DNA of 60,015 nucleotides from the NCBI GenBank assembly GCA_945874125.1, contig CAMCFB010000004.1:1-60015 (forward strand), written 5' to 3'. Position numbers and translations under genes: made by a program. Under the pieces are notes generated by a model that worked only from the letters and a program-made list of their open reading frames with translations, had not been told where the DNA came from and ran no database searches. Positions 8,525 through 17,526 of the stretch are shown piece by piece; the first letter of the stretch is position 1; each line of letters begins with the position of its first letter. This stretch comes from Verrucomicrobia subdivision 6 bacterium (GTDB lineage Bacteria > Verrucomicrobiota > Verrucomicrobiia > Methylacidiphilales > Verrucolacustridaceae).

Positions 8525-9892
8525 ATGAAAGTTCGCATTGGATTCTTGGGGTTGTTTGCTTTTTTGAGTTTTACTCAAGCGCAGGAGACGAATGTATCGT
8601 TGTTTCGACTAGGAATTGATGTGTTGGCGGAGCGCGGTTTTCGAGATTTAAAGGGGAAGAGAGTTGGGCTGGTGACGAATCCCTCTGGGGTGGATGGGCA
8701 AGGGAAGCCGAGTTGGAAAAGGCTGCGGGAGTCGCCCGAGGTGAACCTGGTGGCGTTATATGGCCCCGAACATGGGGTTTTTGGGAAGGTGGGTGCAGGG
8801 AAGCATGTTTCGGGGGAGAGACACGGCGAGGACCGCAACAGCGACGGCAAGATTTCCAAAGATGAGGAGACGGGAATTCGGATTTTTTCGCTCTATGGGG
8901 CGACGCGCAAGCCCACGCCCAAGATGTTGGATGGGTTGGATGTAATCGTGTACGACCTGCAGGATGTGGGCTGCCGCTCCTACACTTACATCAGTACGCT
9001 GGGGCTGGTGATGGAGGCGGCGCAGGAGAAGGGAATCGAGGTGATGGTACTGGATCGGCCTAATCCATTGGGAAATTTTCGAGTGGAGGGGCCCCGCCCC
9101 CAAGGAGAGTTGGTCATTCCATCCTTTATTGGGCAGTACGACATTCCTTACGTGTATGGGCTTACGGTAGGAGAGCTGGCGAAATGGATTAATGAAGTAC
9201 ATTTGAGGCGCCCGTGTAGGTTGTCAGTGATTCCCATGAAGGGGTGGAATCAGAAGATGACTTGGGAGGATACCGGACTGAAGTGGGTGGCCACTTCACC
9301 CAACATTCCGATCACTCGGTGTGCGCGAGGGTACGTCGCAACTGGATTCTTTGGGGAGTTGGGCGTTAGCAATGGAGCCAATCCAACGGGAGTACCCACG
9401 ACGGGATTGGATGGAACCGTGGTTCAGCCGTTTGATATTTTTGCGCTGGAGAATGTGGATGCGGAGGAGCTTTGTCGGAAAATGACCGATTGGGGATTCA
9501 ACGGGGTTAAGTTCACTCCGTTCCGCTTCAAACCGCCGACGGGTAAGTATCGCTCGGTGGTGATGTCGGGGGCGCGAGTTAACACCGACCCGAAGGCCCC
9601 GGCGAATCTGACGGCGATCAATGTCGCCGGGATTGAGATTCTCAAAAAAATGTTGCCCAAGAAAAACTTTTTCGCCGATGCGGAAAACGTGGTGATGTTC
9701 GACAAACTGAATCGCTCGCGCCAGACCCGACAAATGGTGCAATCGGGGGTTGCCGCTCGTCAGATCGTGGCGTCGTGGGATGCGGGGGTGGCGAAGTGGA
9801 GGGAAGAGAGAAAGCCTTACCTGCTCTACCCGGAGAGCGAGGAGCCAAGCCGCAAAGCACCGGTCAGCGGGGCGGCTCGTCTGAAGCCGTGA
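8525..9892 (+). CDS. Secreted DUF1343/NamZ-family exo-N-acetylmuramidase
   Basis: DUF1343 proteins include NamZ, which removes terminal MurNAc from peptidoglycan fragments; the role here is inferred from family. A signal peptide is visible (MKVRIGFLGLFAFLSFTQA). The mature part starts with RLGIDVLAERGFRDLKGKRV and continues with the family signatures GLVTNPSGVD, LYGPEHGVFG, DVIVYDLQDVGCRSYTY and DRPNPLG. Residues 103-114 (DRNSDGKISKDE) form a perfect EF-hand calcium loop, where I recall a short glycine-rich turn in relatives. Length is 455. It follows ftsZ after 67 bp and may have its own promoter. Location next to the dcw cluster fits cell-wall recycling or turnover. Confidence 0.85.
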   Translation: MKVRIGFLGLFAFLSFTQAQETNVSLFRLGIDVLAERGFRDLKGKRVGLVTNPSGVDGQGKPSWKRLRESPEVNLVALYGPEHGVFGKVGAGKHVSGERHGEDRNSDGKISKDEETGIRIFSLYGATRKPTPKMLDGLDVIVYDLQDVGCRSYTYISTLGLVMEAAQEKGIEVMVLDRPNPLGNFRVEGPRPQGELVIPSFIGQYDIPYVYGLTVGELAKWINEVHLRRPCRLSVIPMKGWNQKMTWEDTGLKWVATSPNIPITRCARGYVATGFFGELGVSNGANPTGVPTTGLDGTVVQPFDIFALENVDAEELCRKMTDWGFNGVKFTPFRFKPPTGKYRSVVMSGARVNTDPKAPANLTAINVAGIEILKKMLPKKNFFADAENVVMFDKLNRSRQTRQMVQSGVAARQIVASWDAGVAKWREERKPYLLYPESEEPSRKAPVSGAARLKP

Positions 9893-9922
9893 CCTTTCTT
9901 TACCGCTTCGTAAATTAAGTTT

Positions 9923-10621
9923 TTAGGGCCGTGGAAGGCCAGCGGGCCAAGAGACGCGGCGGCGAATGAGCCAACCGACTCCAATGAGATCTTGCAGGCC
10001 GACCCAGGCGCGTCCGGCAATGGTGTACTTGGAGGTGCCGGCACGTCGGGGGCGGTGGTGCACGGGGAGTTCCCCTAATCGGAGGCCAGCTGCGCCCAAA
10101 AGAGCGGGAAGGTATCGGTGCATTCCTTTGAAGGGAACAAGGAATCGGGAGTCTTCTCTGCGAATAATTTTAAGAGAGCAACCTGTGTCATGTGCCCCGT
10201 CCATAAGAACGGTGCGTCGGATCGAATTTGCAATTTTGGATGCGATCTTTTTTTGCCATGAATCCATGCGAGGAGTTCGGATTCCACAAGCAAAGTCCGC
10301 TTGATTGTTTTGAAGGAGTTGGAGGAGGGCGGGCAGATCGGCTGGGTTATTCTGACCATCTCCATCCATCATGGCCGCAAAGGGACGTGTGGCGGCCAGA
10401 AGTCCGGCGTAGAGGGCGGGGCCTTGGCCGAGATTCTTTGGAAAGTGGATGACGCGGATATCTTTTTCCTGGTCTAGAAGCACAGGGGTACGGTCTTTGC
10501 TTCCGTCGTCCACCGCAATGATTTCGGCCTCGGGCACAGCCGAGCGCGCCTCGGCAATGACGGCCGAGACATTCTCCTCTTCGTTGTAAAAAGGGATAAT
10601 GAGGGAGAGTTGGGCAGACAT
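9923..10621 (-). CDS. Family 2 glycosyltransferase, DPM1/DPG-like
   Basis: Predicted cytoplasmic GT-A enzyme that transfers a sugar from a nucleotide donor, probably to a polyprenyl phosphate or envelope glycolipid. The N-terminus LSLIIPFYNEEENVSAV and AVDDGSKDRT are classic GT2 signatures. MMDGDGQNNPADLP holds the DxD-type metal site, and HRPRRAGTSKYTI is the arginine-rich motif of dolichyl-phosphate mannosyltransferase relatives. There are no C-terminal transmembrane helices, so it is the short soluble form (232 residues). The start lies 3 bp after the stop of the upstream PAP2 gene, so the two are probably co-transcribed and may act on the same lipid carrier. Confidence 0.9.
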   Translation of the reverse strand: MSAQLSLIIPFYNEEENVSAVIAEARSAVPEAEIIAVDDGSKDRTPVLLDQEKDIRVIHFPKNLGQGPALYAGLLAATRPFAAMMDGDGQNNPADLPALLQLLQNNQADFACGIRTPRMDSWQKKIASKIANSIRRTVLMDGAHDTGCSLKIIRREDSRFLVPFKGMHRYLPALLGAAGLRLGELPVHHRPRRAGTSKYTIAGRAWVGLQDLIGVGWLIRRRVSWPAGLPRP

Positions 10622-10624
10622 ACT

Positions 10625-11284
10625 TTATCTGGAATGAAGGAAAGAGGGCAGGCGGGCAAATAGTTTTGGAAACAGTCGGGGGCCGATCTTTTTCCAGAGA
10701 AGATTTGTGATCTGGGCGATGACCCAAGTGTAGAGAATGGAAAGGGGGATCGAGGCAAGGACATCGGTAGGGTAGTGGTCACCCGTATAGACGCGTCCGA
10801 GGGCGGCGAGGGCGACGAGGATCCAAGGCCAACGCATGGATGGACCCCAGACCAAGCGAGCGGAAGTGGCCGCGGCGACGGCGTTGGCGACATGAGAGGA
10901 GGGGAAGGAGCGCCCGTTCGAAACATCGCCTTCGGGAATGCCGGACAGACGGACGGCAGGGGTCCAGCGGTTTTGGCCGGAGCCAGGGCTGACCTCGCGA
11001 ACTCCCTCGACCGACTGGTAGGGCCGGGGCCGATGAAAGTAGTGTTTCAACGGGTTGGAAATCAGGGGATCCCCGATGGCGATCGCGAGGATCGCCAGAA
11101 TAACCCATGCTTTTGTCCGGTCTTTTCCCCGGAGGAGTAAAAAGACGGCGGCGAGAAGAAGAAAGGGAGTCCAAAGGCGACCATCGGCCAGCAGGTTACA
11201 GAATTGATCAAGGATCGGGTGATTGAATCCCCGATTGAGGAGGCGGAAGACCCTGAGGTCCAACGAATAAACTTGGGAGATCAA
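10625..11284 (-). CDS. PAP2-family membrane phosphatase
   Basis: Integral-membrane acid phosphatase, possibly for undecaprenyl-PP or lipid A/phosphatidate. The three PAP2 motifs are seen in order: KHYFHRPRPY (K-x6-RP), SFPSSHVANA (PSxH) and GRVYTGDHYPTDVLA (R-x5-H-x3-D). Several hydrophobic helices surround them. Start TTG 11284 is uncertain; it overlaps antisense with unused DNA upstream of the next + gene. It is co-oriented and almost contiguous with the GT2 gene, which suggests a shared lipid-linked sugar pathway. Substrate cannot be told from sequence. Confidence 0.88.
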   Translation of the reverse strand: MISQVYSLDLRVFRLLNRGFNHPILDQFCNLLADGRLWTPFLLLAAVFLLLRGKDRTKAWVILAILAIAIGDPLISNPLKHYFHRPRPYQSVEGVREVSPGSGQNRWTPAVRLSGIPEGDVSNGRSFPSSHVANAVAAATSARLVWGPSMRWPWILVALAALGRVYTGDHYPTDVLASIPLSILYTWVIAQITNLLWKKIGPRLFPKLFARLPSFLHSR

Positions 11285-11308
11285 CCCCGTGAGGATAAAT
11301 TAGCAAAA

Positions 11309-12052
11309 ATGGTACGACAAGTCGCATACCTTGCTCTTTCTTTGGCGTGTCTGGGCGCGGGATGGTCGGAGGAGAAAAAAAACATCCGCTCCCCCTCCAA
11401 GGATAGCGATGAGGAGATCACGCCGACGCCGAGGCAAATGCAGAACTTCCTTTGGAAGACATTAGTCATGAAGGACTTAAAGCTCACGGGGAGGGTCCAA
11501 TCGGGGGATAGGAAGATCCCGGTGGTGGTGCGGACAAAGGAGCGTCTTTTGCAATTCGAATTTCAGGATCGGCCATTACAAATTCGGGTTCGCTTCGCCC
11601 CAGAGGGGAGTTTGATCCAGCATCGCAAAAAGGCGGATGCCGAGTGGCAAGTGGTGACGGGGAAGGAGAAAACGAAGTCGGTGGCGGGAACCGATTTGGC
11701 CTATGAGGATCTGGGCATCGATTTTTTGCGGTGGCCCGACCCGCAACCCAAAGGCGAGGACCATGTCATGATGTTAGAGTGTTGGGTGTATGAAGTGACC
11801 CCACCCGTGGAGAGTAATTATGCCAAAGTGCGCTACTGGATCAGTAAAGGATACAAAACGATGATTCGGGCGGATGGGTTGAATGCGAAGGGGCAGGCGA
11901 TCAAGCGGTTTACCTTCAACAGTGTGATTGAGGCGGAGGACACGGTGGTGATTGGTGAAATGAAGGTGGCCAAATTAACTCCGGGGACTGACTTGTCGGT
12001 GACGCGGACCTTTGTCCAGATTGAAACGGTGGAGAAGAATTCGGGACTGTAG
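11309..12052 (+). CDS. Secreted LolA-like outer-membrane lipoprotein-sorting family protein
   Basis: The protein starts with a signal peptide (MVRQVAYLALSLACLGAGWS) followed by about 225 residues of mixed beta structure. The pattern of short strands, LTGRVQSGDRKIPVVVRTK, then LIQHRKKADAEW, DLAYEDLGIDFLRWP and YAKVRYWISKGY, resembles the periplasmic LolA-like proteins (often called outer membrane lipoprotein-sorting protein) common in Verrucomicrobiota. ATG 11309 was chosen because it gives a clean signal peptide; an upstream in-frame start at 11204 would overlap the divergent PAP2 gene. The function is inferred from this loose similarity only. It is followed 13 bp later by the PHP gene. Confidence 0.6.
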   Translation: MVRQVAYLALSLACLGAGWSEEKKNIRSPSKDSDEEITPTPRQMQNFLWKTLVMKDLKLTGRVQSGDRKIPVVVRTKERLLQFEFQDRPLQIRVRFAPEGSLIQHRKKADAEWQVVTGKEKTKSVAGTDLAYEDLGIDFLRWPDPQPKGEDHVMMLECWVYEVTPPVESNYAKVRYWISKGYKTMIRADGLNAKGQAIKRFTFNSVIEAEDTVVIGEMKVAKLTPGTDLSVTRTFVQIETVEKNSGL

Positions 12053-12065
12053 GATCGGCCAGATC

Positions 12066-12782
12066 ATGAAATATCGAATCGATCTCCACTGTCACTCCCG
12101 CTTTTCGTCCGATGGGGTGAGTGAACCCGAAGAGATGGTGGCGGCGGCGAAGGAGCGCGGGTTGCACGGCTTTGCCATCACCGATCACAACACCTCGGCC
12201 TGCGTGGACTACTTTCTATCGATTGGATTGATGCGAGAAGATGGCCAGCCGGTGAACGGTTTCCTGATTTTGCCCGGGCAGGAGATCACGACAGCCGCCG
12301 GGCATCTATTGGCCCTGGGAGTGCGCTTGCCCGATCTGAAGGGGATCACCCCAGACGAAGCGATGAAGTTGGTTCATTCGGCCGGCGGGTTGGCGGTGCC
12401 GCCCCATCCGTACGACAATTTTCGCGCGGGAATTCGAGAATCGATTCTGAACGAGTTGCCCCTCGAGGCGATTGAGGTATTCAATGCGGCCGTGACCTTT
12501 AAGAGAGCCAACCAGCGATCCTTTGAGTATGCCCAGGCGAGAAAATTGGCGATGACGGCCGGCAGCGATGCCCATCACGTCGAGGCGATTGGCACCGCCT
12601 GTACCGTTTTGGAAATGGAAGAGCTGACGGTGGCGAATACCTTGGCGGCCATTCGCCGAGGAGCGACTGCTCTCGAACAAAAGTATATGAGCCGAACCCA
12701 AGCTTTACGCAAAACTTGGAGTAATGTGTTTCGGTTACGTTCGAAGAAGAAACTTTTCCTACCTCCCCGCACTCCCTTGTGA
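12066..12782 (+). CDS. PHP-domain metal-dependent phosphoesterase
   Basis: A polymerase-and-histidinol-phosphatase fold enzyme of the YciV/RNase AM type or a nucleotide phosphoesterase. Metal ligand motifs are all present: IDLHCHSRFSSDG at residues 4-16, GFAITDHNTS, LPGQEITTAAGHLLALG, PPHPY, AIEVFNA and TAGSDAHHVEA. At 238 residues it is a bare catalytic domain. ATG 12066 was chosen because it begins exactly at the conserved H-x-H strand; the longer frame back to 12012 would overlap the preceding gene. Its TGA overlaps the GTG start of the rhomboid gene. Exact substrate is unknown. Confidence 0.87.
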   Translation: MKYRIDLHCHSRFSSDGVSEPEEMVAAAKERGLHGFAITDHNTSACVDYFLSIGLMREDGQPVNGFLILPGQEITTAAGHLLALGVRLPDLKGITPDEAMKLVHSAGGLAVPPHPYDNFRAGIRESILNELPLEAIEVFNAAVTFKRANQRSFEYAQARKLAMTAGSDAHHVEAIGTACTVLEMEELTVANTLAAIRRGATALEQKYMSRTQALRKTWSNVFRLRSKKKLFLPPRTPL

Positions 12783-13615
12783 AGCATTCTGCTCCGGTCA
12801 CGCGGGCGATTATCTACGGCAACATTGGCGTGGCCGTTTTAGATGTTTTGCTCACCTTAAGATCTTCTCAATCGGACTCCCTGATCCGACAAATCCTCTC
12901 CCTTTCCGCCGCCAATCTCTTGGATGGGGCCTGGTGGGAACCGTTCACCTACATGTGGCTCCATGCGCCGCCGATTGGGTTTTGGGTCACGCACATTCTT
13001 TTCAATATGCTGACCCTTTCGATTTTTGGAAAACCGATGGAGGCGCGACTCGGCCCGCGTCGGTTTGTTGCCCTTTATTTGCTGGGAGGCTTGGCGGCGG
13101 CTGCTGCTTTTTTGGGTCAAGCTTGGTGGGAGGGGGGAGGAACCTTGGCCGGATTACAGGCCAACACGCAAGAAATTGAGGGTGCCAGCGGGGCGGTTTT
13201 GGCAGTGGTGGCGGCCTTCGCCGTTTTTTTTCCGGATGCACGGCTCTTTATTTTTCCTTTTCCCTTTCCCGTTCGGGCGAGTCGGGCGGTGCGGGTCTTC
13301 ATCGGGCTGAGTATTGCCATGATGTTTATTCCCGCCCTCTCGTTCATCGGGCACAGCGCCCATATTGGGGGACTCTTGGCGGGGTTCTTCCTGGCGCGGG
13401 CTTGGCATAAGGCGGCCCCTCAACCCCCTGTCCTTGGTTCAAAGGCGGGAAGAGGAATGGAGGAGATGGCGGCTACTTTGGCTGTTTCCCAGTTGAATGA
13501 GGTGGAGTTTCGGCGCGAGGTGCGACAACTCTTGGGTGAGTTAGGCAAGGGACACTGGCGGCCGTTGACCCCACGGGAGCGGGCCCTTCTGCGGCGAGCG
13601 CATTTGTTGGTGTAA
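12779..13615 (+). CDS. Rhomboid-family intramembrane serine protease
   Basis: Membrane protein with about six hydrophobic helices and the rhomboid dyad: GASGAV with Ser137, and SAHIGG with His195 in a later helix. The helix-2 region WEPFTYMWLHAP and HILFNMLTLSIFG also match the family. The protease would cleave transmembrane substrates. A soluble C-terminal extension of about 70 residues, rich in charged residues, ends in the pattern TPRERALLRRAHLLV. GTG 12779 overlaps the PHP stop. Length is 278. Substrates are unknown; the overlap indicates co-expression with the phosphoesterase but not a shared pathway. Confidence 0.9.
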   Translation: MKHSAPVTRAIIYGNIGVAVLDVLLTLRSSQSDSLIRQILSLSAANLLDGAWWEPFTYMWLHAPPIGFWVTHILFNMLTLSIFGKPMEARLGPRRFVALYLLGGLAAAAAFLGQAWWEGGGTLAGLQANTQEIEGASGAVLAVVAAFAVFFPDARLFIFPFPFPVRASRAVRVFIGLSIAMMFIPALSFIGHSAHIGGLLAGFFLARAWHKAAPQPPVLGSKAGRGMEEMAATLAVSQLNEVEFRREVRQLLGELGKGHWRPLTPRERALLRRAHLLV

Positions 13616-13627
13616 GGATCGTCTTTC

Positions 13628-16216
13628 ATGAAGGAAACCCTCTCCCCCGATCGTGCCCGAGGGTTGTGGGAACAGTTTTTGCAATTTTCCCCAGGGAGCG
13701 CCGAGATCGTTGCCCGTAATGAGACCCTGCAAGAGGCGGCTAAGAATCCGGGGCGCCTCCGGCAAGAGGGGGCCAAAGGAAGATATCGGATCGAATGGCA
13801 GGAGAGGGTTGTCCGAGCCGATTCCCCAACGAGACGGTTGGCGGAGTTGCGGGATTGGCAGCGGGCGGAGTTGGTCCGACTGGCCTGGAACTGCTTTGCC
13901 CAACCGATCTCGGCGGAGGAGGCCGCCCGTGGATGGACTGGGTTGGCCGAGTTTACGGTGGAGACGGAGTTGGGGTTAGCCCTGGACAAGGCACCGGAGG
14001 GCGATCGGGGCAAGGGGCAAGGATTCACTATTTTGGCCTTAGGAAAGTTGGGGGCGGGGGATCTCAATTTTTATTCCGACCTCGACCTTATTTTTTTTCG
14101 TGGAGAGAGGGATGAGGAGGGAGCGGTCAATCGACTCGCCCGCTCTGTGGTCGGGGACCTGGATGCACCGGGGGGAGAGAGAATTTATCGGGTAGATCTA
14201 CGTCTTCGCCCGGAAGGGGATCGGGGAGCTCTTGTTCCCGTGCGCAGTGATTTGGAGGAGTACTACGAGGCCTACGGGGAGGTTTGGGAGAGGTGTGCCT
14301 GGATCCGGGGCCGACGAATCGCGGGGAGTGAGGAGGAGGCGTACGAATTCTTTCAATCCCTACAATCCTTTATTTACCCACGGGGATTGAGCCCTTCGGC
14401 GTTGGGAGAGATCTTTCAGCAAAAAAGTCGGGCGGAGGATGAGCTCCTGGCCGACGAGGATCGGGATCGAGAGATCAAAAGGGGACGAGGCGGTTTGCGG
14501 GAAGTGGAATTTCCCGTGTTGGGCCTGCAACTTTTGCACGGGGCGGCCCAACCGACTCTGCAGACCAGCGATCTGCGAAAAGCGATTCGGAATCTTGAGA
14601 TTTTGGGAATTCTGAAAAAAGAGGAAGCGGAGACATTGCGGGGGGGGTATGATTTTTGGCGTCGGCTGGAGGATTTTCTGCAGATGCGGATGATTCGGCA
14701 GACGCATCAACTGCCGTCCTCCGCCGAGGACATGCAGGTGTTGGCTCAAACGATGGGTGTGGGGTCAGGGGGAGTTTTGGAAAAGGAGGTGGAAGGGTGG
14801 AGGGACAGGGTAAGGAAAGTGTATGATTCGGTCTTCGGGGAGCTGAGGCCGCCGACGGTGGCCGGGGTGGATTGGGTGGCGAAGGTGGATTGGGCCGATC
14901 CCGATAGCGCAAAAGAGGCGTGGAGTGGGTTGGAACCGGGCGGGGAGGTGCACTCGACCGCCCGAACAAAAGAGAACTTTCAGAGATGGCAACCATTATT
15001 GCAAAAGGAGCTGGTGGCGTGTGCTCGACCCGACGTGGCTTTGATTGGCGTGGCCAACTTTGTCAATGCGTATGGATCTCGTTCGCTGTTGTACGAGAGT
15101 TTGTGCGTCAGCCCGAAGGCGTTGAACTTGCTCGTGCGGTTTTTTGAGAGCAGTAAAGATCTCGGGGCCGCGCTCGTGGCTCGGCCGGAACTGTTTGAGG
15201 CGGTCGCCCAGTCGGAGTTAGATACGCCCAGGGGGGTGGCTTTTCACCGACAGGCATTCGCACTTCCGCCCGGGCAAGAGGAGGCGATGGACGCGGCTCG
15301 GGTGTACGTCAGAGGAGAGGAGCTACGCATTGCCATCCGGAGTTTGTTGGGTTTGGGAACGATTGCGGATTTTCAGCGGGAGCTAAGTGCTTTGGCCGAG
15401 GTCTGTTTGGAGTGGGCTTGGAAATTTGCGGGGAAGCCCGACTGGGCTTGGGTTGGTTTAGGCAAACTGGGAGGGGAGGCTCTGAGTTTCGGTTCCGATC
15501 TGGATCTTCTGGTCGTGGGCGAGGGGGAGGCGGAGGTGCAACGAGCGGTCAAGTTTCTGACCGCGGAGCGGGTCTCGGGCGCGCTATTCAAAGTAGATTT
15601 TCGGCTGCGTCCGTATGCCGAGGGGGCTTTGGCGGTGCCGGCCCAGCGGTACGCCGAGTACTATGAAAAAGAGGCGCAAACGTGGGAGGTGCAGGCCTTA
15701 TGCCGGGCGCGGGTTTTAGCCGGTGCGGCGAAAGTCGGTCGGGAGTTTTGGCCGGCGGTGGAGCCTTGGTGGGTCAAGTGCGGAAAGGGGGAAACGCTTT
15801 TCCCTGAAATTCGGGAGATGCGAGAGCGGATTGCGACGGAGCGTGTGCGAGAAGGGGAGGAGGAGCGCTCCTACAAGACGGGTCGAGGGGGATTGATCGA
15901 TGTTGAGTTTGCCTCGCAAGGGTGGCAGATGCGTCACGATCTGCGGGAGTGCCGAACGGACGAGGTTTTGCGAAAGATGAAAAAATCGGCGCCGGTCGAG
16001 GCGCAGAGTTTGCGTCAGGGGCTGGAGTTCTGGTCGAGAATCGAGTGGTGGATTCGGCTCAGTGAGGGGCGAGCAGGAAGCATCATTCCGGCCGCAGGGC
16101 GAGATGTAGAGTGGCTGGCGAGAAAGTGTGGGGAAACGGATGGAGTAAGATTCAGGCAGAAGGTGCACGATACATTCGAGTCGGTTCGCCGAGCGTATGA
16201 GGGAGTCTTGGGGTAA
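13628..16216 (+). CDS. glnE: Bifunctional glutamine synthetase adenylyltransferase/deadenylase GlnE
   Basis: Regulates glutamine synthetase by adding and removing AMP. Two nucleotidyltransferase domains are visible. The first has LGKLGAGDLNFYSDLDLIFF and then RVDLRLRPEGDRGALV. The second has LGKLGGEALSFGSDLDLLVV and FKVDFRLRPYAEGALAV. Each is followed by a helical GlnE-type region with an RGGL-(R/I)-(E/D)-VEF motif (GRGGLREVEF and GRGGLIDVEF). Both D-x-D metal pairs are kept, so both activities are expected. At 862 residues it is a little shorter than the E. coli enzyme (946). AAGGATCG lies just before ATG 13628. No glnA or glnB is in the window. Confidence 0.93.
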   Translation: MKETLSPDRARGLWEQFLQFSPGSAEIVARNETLQEAAKNPGRLRQEGAKGRYRIEWQERVVRADSPTRRLAELRDWQRAELVRLAWNCFAQPISAEEAARGWTGLAEFTVETELGLALDKAPEGDRGKGQGFTILALGKLGAGDLNFYSDLDLIFFRGERDEEGAVNRLARSVVGDLDAPGGERIYRVDLRLRPEGDRGALVPVRSDLEEYYEAYGEVWERCAWIRGRRIAGSEEEAYEFFQSLQSFIYPRGLSPSALGEIFQQKSRAEDELLADEDRDREIKRGRGGLREVEFPVLGLQLLHGAAQPTLQTSDLRKAIRNLEILGILKKEEAETLRGGYDFWRRLEDFLQMRMIRQTHQLPSSAEDMQVLAQTMGVGSGGVLEKEVEGWRDRVRKVYDSVFGELRPPTVAGVDWVAKVDWADPDSAKEAWSGLEPGGEVHSTARTKENFQRWQPLLQKELVACARPDVALIGVANFVNAYGSRSLLYESLCVSPKALNLLVRFFESSKDLGAALVARPELFEAVAQSELDTPRGVAFHRQAFALPPGQEEAMDAARVYVRGEELRIAIRSLLGLGTIADFQRELSALAEVCLEWAWKFAGKPDWAWVGLGKLGGEALSFGSDLDLLVVGEGEAEVQRAVKFLTAERVSGALFKVDFRLRPYAEGALAVPAQRYAEYYEKEAQTWEVQALCRARVLAGAAKVGREFWPAVEPWWVKCGKGETLFPEIREMRERIATERVREGEEERSYKTGRGGLIDVEFASQGWQMRHDLRECRTDEVLRKMKKSAPVEAQSLRQGLEFWSRIEWWIRLSEGRAGSIIPAAGRDVEWLARKCGETDGVRFRQKVHDTFESVRRAYEGVLG

Positions 16217-16234
16217 AGCACAACTCTCTCTCGA

Positions 16235-16247
16235 CGATTTGAAATCG
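16235..16247. promoter_or_regulatory. Perfect 6+1+6 palindrome before pdhC
   Basis: CGATTT-G-AAATCG lies 30 bp before the pdhC start in the 61-bp gap after glnE. It could be an operator for the pdhC-lpd transcript. Palindromes of this size occur by chance about fifteen times in 60 kb, so position is the only real support. Confidence 0.25.
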
Positions 16248-16277
16248 GTACGGCATAGTCCTACCTTCTAACTTCTT

Positions 16278-17516
16278 ATGGCTAAAGAGATCACCATGCC
16301 CGCCCTGAGTCCCTCGATGACCGAGGGAGTCTTGGCCAAGTGGCATAAAAAAGTGGGGGATACGATCAAGCCGGGCGAAGTGATTGCGGAAGTGGAAACC
16401 GATAAGGCCACGATGGATCTGGAGGCGTACGACAAAGGGACCATTTTGCAGATTTCGGCCCCGGAGGGTTCCAAAGTGGCGATCAACGGCCGGATCGCCA
16501 TCGTGGGAGAGCCGGGGGAGAAGGTGGATTCGCTCAGTGCCCCCGCTCCCGTAGCTTCGGCGACACCAGCGGCGAAGACGGTGACAAGCAGTGCGCCGGC
16601 GCCGACGGTTGCTGTGGCTCCTGTCGTGGCCCCGGTGAACATGGGCCGAGTAAAGATTTCCCCGTTGGCCAAGAAGGTGGCGGCAGAGAAGGGGGTGGAT
16701 GTTTCGGGGGTGGCCGGGTCAGGACCGGGGGGGAGAATTGTGCGACGGGATGTGGAGAGTGCCCAAGGAGGCGGCTCGGTCCGTTCCAGTGCTGGAATTT
16801 TTGGCGGCAAGCCGATTGCGCAAGATGGGGTTCGTCCGGTTTCACAAATGCGGGCGGCGATTGCCCGTCGTTTGGTCGAGAGCAAGACCACCGCTCCCCA
16901 TTTCTATGTGGAGCGGGAGGTGGATGCGGCTCCCTTGGCTAAGTTGCGGGCATCGGCCAATGCGGCGCTGGAAATGGCGGGTGAGAAGTTGAAGCTGAGC
17001 GTGAACGATTTTGTTTTAAAGGCGTCGGTGGAGGCACTTCGGAGAGTACCGGCGGTAAACTCCTCTTGGGAGGGGGCCTCGATTCGACAGCACGGGGCGG
17101 TGCATTTGGCCTTTGCGGTGGCGTTGCCCGATGGATTGATCACACCGGTGATCCGTAATGCCCATGCGAAGGATTTTCGGACGATCGCCCGGGAAGCGAA
17201 GGATCTGGGGGCGAAGGCAAAGGCGGGAAAGTTGCAACCGGAAGAGTACACGGGCGGTACCTTTACCGTGAGTAACCTCGGGATGATTGGAGTGGAGAGA
17301 TTTTCGGCAATTTTGAATCCTCCCCAAGCGGCAATTCTGGCGGTGGGGGCGACGGTGAAGAAACCGGTGGTGGCGGCGAACGGGGCGATTGTGCCGGGCG
17401 AAAGAATGAGTCTGACCGTTTCGGCCGATCACCGGGTTGTGGATGGTCTGATGGCGGGAGAGTTTCTCAAAGCGCTGGTGGAAGTGTTGGAAAGTCCCGG
17501 CGTCCTTTTGATGTAA
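16278..17516 (+). CDS. pdhC: Dihydrolipoamide acetyltransferase, E2 of pyruvate dehydrogenase
   Basis: Core subunit of the pyruvate dehydrogenase complex. An N-terminal lipoyl domain carries the lipoylated Lys43 in ETDKATMD; the start MPALSPSMTEGVLAKWHKK is typical of PDH E2. An Ala/Pro/Val-rich linker leads to a peripheral subunit-binding domain (KISPLAKKVAAEKGVDVSGV) at about 118-155, then the catalytic domain with the active-site SADHRVVDG (His385, Asp389). Length is 412. The only good start is ATG 16278, without an obvious Shine-Dalgarno. The E3 gene follows after 10 bp; E1 subunits are not in the window and must be encoded elsewhere. Confidence 0.95.
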   Translation: MAKEITMPALSPSMTEGVLAKWHKKVGDTIKPGEVIAEVETDKATMDLEAYDKGTILQISAPEGSKVAINGRIAIVGEPGEKVDSLSAPAPVASATPAAKTVTSSAPAPTVAVAPVVAPVNMGRVKISPLAKKVAAEKGVDVSGVAGSGPGGRIVRRDVESAQGGGSVRSSAGIFGGKPIAQDGVRPVSQMRAAIARRLVESKTTAPHFYVEREVDAAPLAKLRASANAALEMAGEKLKLSVNDFVLKASVEALRRVPAVNSSWEGASIRQHGAVHLAFAVALPDGLITPVIRNAHAKDFRTIAREAKDLGAKAKAGKLQPEEYTGGTFTVSNLGMIGVERFSAILNPPQAAILAVGATVKKPVVAANGAIVPGERMSLTVSADHRVVDGLMAGEFLKALVEVLESPGVLLM

Positions 17517-17526
17517 GGGGGATTGT

